Source: an uncultured Pseudobutyrivibrio sp. (GTDB lineage Bacteria; Bacillota; Clostridia; Lachnospirales; Lachnospiraceae). From it: DNA of 64,000 bases. Position 1 is the stretch's first letter. Every line of letters starts with the position of its first letter. The DNA lies in contig URCQ01000013.1 in assembly GCA_900546435.1 (NCBI GenBank), positions 1 through 64,000 of the forward strand, read 5' to 3'. Positions 31,799-38,178 of this stretch are shown in pieces. The notes under the pieces were generated by a model. It did no database searches and was not told the DNA's origin. It worked only from the letters and a program-made list of their open reading frames with translations. A program made the translations under genes and the position numbers.

Positions 31799-33010
31799 AT
31801 GGCAGTAAAAGAACAGGATGTTGAATTAATTGTAAGACAGATCCTGGACCAGATGTCTGGCAGCGCTGCAGGCGCAGCACCGGCAGCTAAGGCATCCGGA
31901 ACCGGAATTCCTTCTACAGCACATGTTGCTATGCTTACAGAATTGGAGAAATTCGAAATCAAAGAATTCCCAATGCCAGAAGTTGGGGATGATGATATCC
32001 TTGTAAGAGTAGAAGGCTGTGGTGTTTGTGGTACAGACGCACACGAATTTAAGAGAGATCCATTTAGCTTAATCCCAGTTGCTTTAGGACATGAAGGAAC
32101 AGGCGAAATTGTTAAAATGGGTAAGAATGTTAAGAAGGATTCAGCAGGAAAAGACCTTAAGCTTGGCGATAAGGTTGTTACTTGTATGATCTTCAAAGAT
32201 AATCCTGATATTACAATGTATGATTTGAATAAGCAGAACGTAGGAGGCGCTGATGTATATGGCTTACTTCCAGATGATGATATTCATTTAAATGGCTGGT
32301 TCTCTGATTACATTTTAGTACGTGGAGGTTCTACCGTATTTAACGTTAGTGACCTGGATTTAGATTCAAGAATTTTGATTGAGCCTTGTGCTGTATTAGT
32401 ACATGCAGTAGAAAGAGCAAAGACAACAGGAATTCTTCGCTTCAATAGCCGCGTAGTTGTTCAGGGATGTGGTCCAATCGGTTTGATCTGTATTGCAGTT
32501 CTGCGTACAATGGGTATTGAAAATATTACAGCAGTAGATGGTAACCAGGCAAGACTTGATTTTGCAATGAGAATGGGTGCGACAAAGACTGTAAACTTTA
32601 TGGATCATAAGGGAATCGAAGAGTTGGCAAAGGCTGTAGAGGATACCTTTGATGGACACCTGGCAGATTTTGCTTTCCAGTGTACAGGTAATCCAAAGGC
32701 GCATGCTAATATCTACAAATTCATCCGCAATGGTGGTGGACTTTGTGAGTTAGGTTTCTTCATCAATGGTGGAGATGCACAGATTAATCCACACTTCGAC
32801 TTATGCTCTAAAGAAATTACATTAGTAGGTTCATGGGTATATACCTTAAGAGATTATGCTACTACATTTGATTTCTTAAAGAGAGCAAAAGGAATTGGAC
32901 TTCCAATGGCAGACTTAATTACTGATAAATATCCATTAGAAGAAATTAACGAAGCATTAAAGAAGAACCTGGAAATGACTGGACTTAAAATTGCGGTTGT
33001 CAACAAATAA
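31799..33010 (+). CDS. zinc alcohol dehydrogenase with BMC-targeting helix
   Basis: The 403-residue medium-chain dehydrogenase has an N-terminal extension: an amphipathic helix (VELIVRQILDQMSG, about 8-21) and an Ala/Gly linker, then the catalytic domain (GCGVCGTDAHEF, ALGHEGTGEI) and Rossmann fold (VQGCGPIGLICIA). The four-cysteine structural zinc lobe is not seen. Classical Pdu compartments use an iron-type PduQ, so this zinc-type enzyme probably replaces it, reducing propionaldehyde to propanol or lactaldehyde to 1,2-propanediol while regenerating NAD. Confidence 0.88.
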   Translation: MAVKEQDVELIVRQILDQMSGSAAGAAPAAKASGTGIPSTAHVAMLTELEKFEIKEFPMPEVGDDDILVRVEGCGVCGTDAHEFKRDPFSLIPVALGHEGTGEIVKMGKNVKKDSAGKDLKLGDKVVTCMIFKDNPDITMYDLNKQNVGGADVYGLLPDDDIHLNGWFSDYILVRGGSTVFNVSDLDLDSRILIEPCAVLVHAVERAKTTGILRFNSRVVVQGCGPIGLICIAVLRTMGIENITAVDGNQARLDFAMRMGATKTVNFMDHKGIEELAKAVEDTFDGHLADFAFQCTGNPKAHANIYKFIRNGGGLCELGFFINGGDAQINPHFDLCSKEITLVGSWVYTLRDYATTFDFLKRAKGIGLPMADLITDKYPLEEINEALKKNLEMTGLKIAVVNK

Positions 33011-33031
33011 GGTATTCGGAAAGGATAGATC

Positions 33032-33370
33032 ATGGAAAATCTGACAACACGTGACAATCAAGAAGCGGTAGGTTTGTTAGAGGTATTTGGGCTTGTGTGT
33101 GCTTTCCTTGCGGCAGATGCTGGTTGTAAAGCAGCCAATGTACACCTTCAGGTGTTTGATAAGAACAAGCCAGGAAATGCAGATGCTTTACCGGTACCAC
33201 TTTTGGTCACTGTTAAATTTAGAGGCAGTATCGCCGATGTGGAAGAAGCAATGCGTGCAGCAGAAGAAGTAGCAGCAGCACACACAGGTATTGTATCGAA
33301 GCATATTATTCCAAGACCTACAACGGATACAGAAAAAATGTTGACGGTCAGCGCACTTGATAAAAATTAG
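33032..33370 (+). CDS. BMC shell protein with loop insertion
   Basis: The 112-residue protein is a single BMC domain (VGLLEVFGLVCAFLAADAG, about 13-31; SIADVEEAMRAAEEVAAAHT) with an N-terminal extension and an insertion (FDKNKPGNADALPVP, about 47-61) in the region that in PduA-type proteins leads to the pore-lining strand. Such a change would alter edge or pore geometry. It precedes three further shell genes. It should form a hexamer tile, perhaps a minor one, but the effect of the insertion is inferred. Confidence 0.85.
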   Translation: MENLTTRDNQEAVGLLEVFGLVCAFLAADAGCKAANVHLQVFDKNKPGNADALPVPLLVTVKFRGSIADVEEAMRAAEEVAAAHTGIVSKHIIPRPTTDTEKMLTVSALDKN

Positions 33371-33424
33371 TGAAACAATTAAATTATATTAAATAAGAGA
33401 GAAATCTTAAGGAGGATTACAATA

Positions 33425-33706
33425 ATGGCACAGGAAGCATTAGGAATGGTTGAAACAAGAGGACTTACAGCAGCAATCGAAGCAGCTGATGCAATGACAA
33501 AGGCAGCTGAGGTATCATTAGTTGGTACAGAAAAGATTGGTTCTGGATTAGTAACCGTTATGGTACGTGGAGACGTAGGAGCTGTTAAGGCAGCAGTAGA
33601 AGCTGGAACTTCAGCAGCTAGCAAACTTGGTGAATTAGTAGCTACACACGTAATTCCAAGACCTCATAATGACGTTGAGAAAATCCTTCCAAAATTCAAG
33701 GGCTAA
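33425..33706 (+). CDS. pduA: BMC-H major shell protein, PduA/PduJ type
   Basis: This 93-residue BMC-H protein has the canonical fold segments EALGMVETRGLTAAIEAADA, KIGSGLVTVMVRGDVGAVKA and THVIPRPH. It should form the cyclic hexamers that make most of the shell, with a central pore for diol and aldehyde traffic. It has a perfect ribosome site (AAGGAGGATTACAATA), matching high expression. It is nearly identical in protein and DNA to the gene at 34116, including an almost unbroken run of about 50 bases, which indicates recent duplication or gene conversion. Confidence 0.95.
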   Translation: MAQEALGMVETRGLTAAIEAADAMTKAAEVSLVGTEKIGSGLVTVMVRGDVGAVKAAVEAGTSAASKLGELVATHVIPRPHNDVEKILPKFKG

Positions 33707-33732
33707 TCGAAACAGTTTAAAGGAGAAGCGGC

Positions 33733-34089
33733 ATGGGTAATGCATATGGATTCATGGAAATCACAGGTGTTGTAGCAGCAATGGATGCACTTGACATCAT
33801 GTGTAAAGCGGCAGATGTATCACTGGCCACTTGGGAACGTAAACTAGGCGGAAGATTAGTTACATTGGTAATAGAAGGAGAAGTGGAGGCTGTGAGACAG
33901 TCGATCGAGGCAGCAAGCGCAAATGCAATCAAAAAGCCTGTATCGGTAGGCGTACTTCCAAATCCACATCCTGAAATCGTCAAGATGGTTGAGTTATCAG
34001 CCAGTCGTTTTAAAGGTAAACCGGAGCCTTCGTCCGATTCAAAAATGCTCGGACAGGACCCACCGGATTTTGTTCCAGAAGACAAATAA
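33733..34089 (+). CDS. BMC-H shell protein with C-terminal tail
   Basis: The 118-residue protein has a BMC-H core (YGFMEITGVVAAMDALDIM, about 5-23; RLVTLVIEGEVEAVRQSI) followed by a hydrophilic tail rich in Pro, Asp and Ser (KPEPSSDSKMLGQDPPDFVP, about 96-115) that may hang into the lumen or face the cytosol. It sits between two near-identical PduA-type genes. Such extended BMC-H proteins (compare PduK/EutK) may link shell to cargo or to outside factors. The specific role is unknown. Confidence 0.9.
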   Translation: MGNAYGFMEITGVVAAMDALDIMCKAADVSLATWERKLGGRLVTLVIEGEVEAVRQSIEAASANAIKKPVSVGVLPNPHPEIVKMVELSASRFKGKPEPSSDSKMLGQDPPDFVPEDK

Positions 34090-34115
34090 ATTTCAAAAAA
34101 CAGGAGGAAACAATT

Positions 34116-34394
34116 ATGGCATTAGAAGCATTAGGAATGGTTGAAACCAGAGGTTTAGTAGCAGCAATCGAAGCAGCAGATGCAATGTGCAAGGCTGCAA
34201 ACGTAACTTTAGTTGGAACGGAGAAAATCGGTTCTGGATTAGTAACCGTTATGGTACGTGGAGATGTAGGAGCTGTTAAATCAGCTGTAGAAGCTGGTGC
34301 AAGCAGTGCAGGAACATTAGGTGAATTAGTAGCTACACACGTAATCCCAAGACCACATAGCGATGTAGAAATGATTTTGCCAGCAGTGAAATAG
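34116..34394 (+). CDS. pduJ: BMC-H major shell protein, second PduA/PduJ copy
   Basis: This 92-residue protein matches the 33425 product along its length with few changes (for example TRGLVAAIEAADAMCKAANV against TRGLTAAIEAADAMTKAAEV). It should form hexameric shell tiles. CAGGAGGAAACAATT precedes the ATG. A very stable hairpin (34406-34441) follows the stop. Two similar major tiles are common in Pdu-type shells (PduA and PduJ); the symbol is assigned by analogy only. Confidence 0.93.
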   Translation: MALEALGMVETRGLVAAIEAADAMCKAANVTLVGTEKIGSGLVTVMVRGDVGAVKSAVEAGASSAGTLGELVATHVIPRPHSDVEMILPAVK

Positions 34395-34405
34395 TAATAC
34401 TTGAT

Positions 34406-34441
34406 AGTCACACAGTGGGAGAAAATCCCGACTGTGTGACT
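34406..34441 (+). other. very stable intraoperonic hairpin
   Basis: AGTCACACAGT and ACTGTGTGACT form a perfect 11-bp stem extended by GGGA/TCCC around GAAAA. The next bases are GTTACATAAGGG, so there is no U-tract. It follows the shell-gene cluster directly and probably protects that part of the mRNA from 3' exonucleases, allowing more shell than enzyme to be made. Confidence 0.8.
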
Positions 34442-34465
34442 GTTACATAAGGGAGGGTGTGAATC

Positions 34466-35113
34466 TTGAATTCTTATAATAATGTAGAAGAAATTACGAG
34501 AATGGTATTGCAAGCAATGGACAATGCCAATTCAAATAAGCCTGCTGTAAAAGTACCAGTAGGAATATCTGCAAGACACATCCATTTGACCCAGGAAGAT
34601 GTAGAAAAGTTATTTGGAGAAGGTTATCATCTTACAAAGAAAAAAGAGTTGATGGGTGGTCAGTTTGCATCCAACGAACAGTGCACAATTGTTGGTTTAA
34701 AACTAAGAGCAATTGAAAATGTTCGTATCTTAGGACCTGTAAGAAGTAAATCCCAGGTAGAAATTTCTGCAACCGATGCTCGTACATTAGGAATCAAAGC
34801 TCCAGTGAGACAGTCTGGTGACACAGCCGGATCTGCGCCTATCGCTTTGGTAGGTCCGAAGGGCGCTATTTATCTTGATGAAGGTTGTATCGTAGCAGCA
34901 AGACACATTCATATGTGTCCAGAAGATGCAGCAGCAGCAGGATTAAAAGATAATGATTTCGTTTCTGTACGCGTGGGCAATGAGAGAGGTGTAGTTTTAG
35001 ATCAAGTAAAGATTCGTGTAGATGAATCATTTACAACAGAGATGCATATTGATACGGATGAAGCAAATGCTTCACAGGTAAAACAGGACGATTTAGCGAC
35101 AATCATATATTAA
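34466..35113 (+). CDS. pduL: phosphate propanoyltransferase PduL
   Basis: The 215-residue enzyme converts propionyl-CoA and phosphate to propionyl-phosphate plus CoA, recycling CoA inside the compartment. Zinc-binding signatures are VGISARHIHLTQEDVEKLFG (about 31-50) and AARHIHMCPEDAAAAG. The N-terminal helix (NVEEITRMVLQAMDNAN) is a typical encapsulation peptide. It starts with TTG at 34466, supported by AGGGAGGGTG eight bases upstream and by the position of the targeting helix. A kinase to turn propionyl-phosphate into ATP is not in the window. Confidence 0.94.
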   Translation: MNSYNNVEEITRMVLQAMDNANSNKPAVKVPVGISARHIHLTQEDVEKLFGEGYHLTKKKELMGGQFASNEQCTIVGLKLRAIENVRILGPVRSKSQVEISATDARTLGIKAPVRQSGDTAGSAPIALVGPKGAIYLDEGCIVAARHIHMCPEDAAAAGLKDNDFVSVRVGNERGVVLDQVKIRVDESFTTEMHIDTDEANASQVKQDDLATIIY

Positions 35114-35154
35114 AAAAGCTCAGAATGCGGTTATAAATTCGATGGAGAGTTATT

Positions 35155-35424
35155 ATGATAATTGGAAAAGTTGTAGGAAGTTTATTTTCTACGAGAAAAA
35201 ATGAAAAACTAGTTGGCAACAAGTTTATGATTGTTGAACCAGTAGAAGATATGAGAAGTACTGGCAGTCGCCTGGTTGCAATAGATGTCATTGGTGCCGG
35301 AATAGGCGAGTATGTGTTGGTTGCACAGGGCAGTGCAGCTAGAATTGGTTGCGATATGGCAGATGCGCCAATAGATGCAGCTATTGTTGGAATCATTGAT
35401 GAAGGACAGGATTGGAGTAAATAA
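35155..35424 (+). CDS. pduN: BMC vertex protein, EutN/PduN type
   Basis: The 89-residue protein belongs to the EutN/CcmL pentamer family: MIIGKVVGSLFSTRKNEKLV at the N-terminus, the central VAIDVIGAGIGEYVLVAQGS and the closing APIDAAIVGIID. Pentamers cap the vertices and close the shell. It lies between pduL and pduS. The stop (35422-35424) and the next ATG (35427) are two bases apart. Confidence 0.94.
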   Translation: MIIGKVVGSLFSTRKNEKLVGNKFMIVEPVEDMRSTGSRLVAIDVIGAGIGEYVLVAQGSAARIGCDMADAPIDAAIVGIIDEGQDWSK

Positions 35425-35426
35425 GT

Positions 35427-36752
35427 ATGCTGATCGATGAACTGAAAAATATTGCAAGAAATAATGGCATAGTGGGAGCTGGCGGTGCTGGCTTCCCAGC
35501 TTATGCTAAAATGACAGACAAGGCGGACACAGTCATTCTAAACTGCGTAGAATGTGAGCCATTATTAAAACTTCATAGACAGTTGCTGGCTACTCATACG
35601 GAAGAAATCATCCAGATGTTGGATGAAGTACGAGAAAGCTTTGGAGCAAAAGAAGCAGTCATAGGAATTAAAAGTGAATATGTAACTACAATTAAAGCAG
35701 TAGAAGAAGTGCTTGGAGATTTCCCTAAGGTGAGGATTTGTGCGCTTAAGCCGGCATATCCAATGGGGGATGAAGTAGTTTTGATTTATGAAGCCACAGG
35801 GCGTGTAATTCAGCCAGGTGGACTTCCGATAGATGAGAATGTTGTGGTATATAATGTAGAGACCATGTACAACTTGTACAGAGCAGTACATCTTGATATA
35901 CCAGTGACAAATAAATTAGTATCCATTGTTGGAGAAATTGATCATCCACTTACGGTACGCGTTCCACTAGGAACAACAGTAAAAGAGGCAATTGCGCTTG
36001 CTGGTAAAGTGACAGTTGAGGATCCGGCATATGTTATGGGTGGTCCAATGATGGGACGTCTTGGAACAGAAAACACCGTTATCACCAAGACAACAAACGC
36101 AATTATTATTTTGCCGAAGGATCATCATGTTGTTGTGAGAATGGATAAAAATCTGGAAATTGAGAAGAAGAGGGCATCTTCTTCCTGCTGTCAGTGCAGA
36201 ACATGTACAGATATGTGTTCAAGACACGCGCTTGGACATCCAATCGAACCGCATAAGGTGATGAGAGCAGTTGCAAACCATGATACAAGTGACATGAGTG
36301 TGTTTGTGAATACAGCCTATTGTAGTGGATGCGGAATATGTGAAAAATATGCATGTCCGCAGGGGTTATCACCAAAATCCATTATTCAGGCATTCAAAGG
36401 TGGATTAAGAGCCGCTGGCATAAAAGTAGAAAAAGTGGATCCAGCTCCGGTGTTAGAAGATAGAGAACTGAGAAAATTGCCAGTACATAGATTGGCAGCA
36501 AGATTGGATTTGACAAAATACGATAAGCCAGCACCATTTGAGGATACAACGCCGACAACAAAGCTGGTTAAGATTCCAATGAGCCAGCATATCGGAGCAC
36601 CGGCAACACCAATCGTAAGTGTAGGTGATACGGTGAAGAAAGGTCAGCTGATCGGAGAACCAAAAGATGGACTGAGTGTAGCCATTCATTGTTCCATTGA
36701 TGGTGTGGTTCAGAAAGTCAGCGACAAAGAAGTAGTAGTAAAAGGAAAGTAA
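35427..36752 (+). CDS. pduS: PduS-type flavo-iron-sulphur electron-transfer protein
   Basis: The 441-residue protein is a RnfC/NuoF-like Pdu protein. It has an N-terminal flavin/NADH region (GIVGAGGAGFPAYAKM, about 14-29), two 4Fe-4S motifs (CCQCRTCTDMC, about 254-264; CSGCGICEKYACP) and a C-terminal lipoyl-like beta domain. In Pdu systems PduS pairs with PduT and is thought to move electrons across the shell. Here, without B12 to reduce, it may regenerate NAD or supply electrons for the radical activase. That assignment is inferred. Confidence 0.9.
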   Translation: MLIDELKNIARNNGIVGAGGAGFPAYAKMTDKADTVILNCVECEPLLKLHRQLLATHTEEIIQMLDEVRESFGAKEAVIGIKSEYVTTIKAVEEVLGDFPKVRICALKPAYPMGDEVVLIYEATGRVIQPGGLPIDENVVVYNVETMYNLYRAVHLDIPVTNKLVSIVGEIDHPLTVRVPLGTTVKEAIALAGKVTVEDPAYVMGGPMMGRLGTENTVITKTTNAIIILPKDHHVVVRMDKNLEIEKKRASSSCCQCRTCTDMCSRHALGHPIEPHKVMRAVANHDTSDMSVFVNTAYCSGCGICEKYACPQGLSPKSIIQAFKGGLRAAGIKVEKVDPAPVLEDRELRKLPVHRLAARLDLTKYDKPAPFEDTTPTTKLVKIPMSQHIGAPATPIVSVGDTVKKGQLIGEPKDGLSVAIHCSIDGVVQKVSDKEVVVKGK

Positions 36753-36782
36753 GATATTCCGTAAAAAGAGAGGAAAATAATT

Positions 36783-37331
36783 ATGGCCAAAGCAATTGGT
36801 ATGGTAGAATGCACAACGGTATCTACCGGTTTTAAAGCAGCTGATGAGATGGCAAAGGCAGCTGATGTGGAAATTTTACAAGCAGAAGTAACTTGTCCAG
36901 GAAAATTCGTTATCCTGGTAACGGGCGAGTTAAGTGCAGTGCGGGCATCTGTTGATGTGGCTGCAAGTAAATATGCTGAAAAAGTGATGGATACCTTTGT
37001 ATTGGGAAATCCTCATGAGTCTATTTTCCCAGCTATTTATGGTACAGCACAGCCAGAGAAAATAGATGCTTTGGGTATCTTAGAGACCTATGATGTGGCT
37101 GCATTGATTGTAGCTGCAGACTTAGCAGCAAAAACAGCAATTGTTGATCTGATCGAGTTGCGCTTGGCAAAAGGAATGTGTGGAAAGAGTTATATGACGA
37201 TTACAGGAAGCGTATCCGCTGTGCAGGCTGCAATCGACCACGCAAAGGCAGAAGCAGGGGATCGCGGAATGTTCCTTGATAGTTCTGTCATTGCACGTCC
37301 TTCTGATAAACTTATGAAATACATCATGTAA
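36783..37331 (+). CDS. pduT: BMC-T shell protein, PduT type
   Basis: The 182-residue protein is a tandem BMC domain (first MAKAIGMVECTTVSTGFKAA; second LGILETYDVAALIVAADLAA from about residue 100), forming trimeric pseudohexamers. Cys38 (EVTCPGKF) is at the position where PduT cysteines bind a 4Fe-4S cluster in the central pore. Together with PduS next door it gives a plausible route for electrons across the shell. Shell role is certain by family; the cluster is expected from Cys38. Confidence 0.93.
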   Translation: MAKAIGMVECTTVSTGFKAADEMAKAADVEILQAEVTCPGKFVILVTGELSAVRASVDVAASKYAEKVMDTFVLGNPHESIFPAIYGTAQPEKIDALGILETYDVAALIVAADLAAKTAIVDLIELRLAKGMCGKSYMTITGSVSAVQAAIDHAKAEAGDRGMFLDSSVIARPSDKLMKYIM

Positions 37332-37358
37332 TACAACAAATATAAAAGAGGGTAATAT

Positions 37359-38141
37359 ATGCTTGCAGTAGAAAGACGAAAACAAATTCTGGAACAAGTT
37401 CACAAAGATAAAAAAGTCATTGTAAGTGAATTAAGCAAGCAGTTTCATGTTTCGGAAGAAACAATTCGTAGAGATTTGGAAAAACTGGCAGATGAAGGTC
37501 ATGTAATCAAAAGTTATGGTGGCGCTGTTATCAATGAGATTGGCAGTATCGATTTACCGTTTAATGTCAGATGGAAGTCAAATTCTGTAGGAAAGCAAAA
37601 AATTGCAGATTTGATCAGCCATGAAATACAGGATGGAGATCACATATTTTTGGATGCATCGACAACCGCTGTATTTATTGCAAAGAATATCAAAAATAAG
37701 CAGCATCTTACAGTGATTACCAATTCCATAGAGAATTTATTAGAGTTATCCGATATTACCGAGTGGGATATTATCTCGACAGGTGGCTCTTTGAAAGCAG
37801 GTTCGATGTCATTCCTTGGCATAAGAGCTGCGGAAAGTATTCAAACGTACAATGCAGATAAAGTATTTTTATCATGCAAGGGATTGGATATTGAAAAGGG
37901 TGTTACGGAAGGCAATGATGAAGCGAGCAGTATCAAACAAAGCATGATACAATCTGCAAAAAAGGTATACCTGACAGTAGATTCTTCGAAGTTTGATCGC
38001 GTTGCTTTTTCTAAAACTTGTCCGCTTTCCAGGTTAGATGTGGTAGTGACGGATCAAAAACCAGAGCAACGATGGATGGATGCATTTGAAAAAAATGGGG
38101 TTCAATGTATATATCCAGAGGAAACGAATGAAAACAACTAG
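37359..38141 (+). CDS. DeoR-family transcriptional regulator
   Basis: The 260-residue regulator has an N-terminal winged helix (RKQILEQVHKDKKVIVSELS, VSEETIRRDLEKLADEGHVI) and a C-terminal sugar-phosphate-sensing DeoRC domain. DeoR proteins usually repress sugar operons until a phosphorylated intermediate binds. Encoded inside the BMC operon, it is a natural candidate to sense fuculose-1-phosphate and to act at the promoters at 18550 and 28136, both of which have dyads over the -10 box. Ligand and targets are inferred. Confidence 0.9.
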   Translation: MLAVERRKQILEQVHKDKKVIVSELSKQFHVSEETIRRDLEKLADEGHVIKSYGGAVINEIGSIDLPFNVRWKSNSVGKQKIADLISHEIQDGDHIFLDASTTAVFIAKNIKNKQHLTVITNSIENLLELSDITEWDIISTGGSLKAGSMSFLGIRAAESIQTYNADKVFLSCKGLDIEKGVTEGNDEASSIKQSMIQSAKKVYLTVDSSKFDRVAFSKTCPLSRLDVVVTDQKPEQRWMDAFEKNGVQCIYPEETNENN

Positions 38142-38178
38142 AGTTAATTGATAACGAGCGAGAAAGGAATGTGACGGG

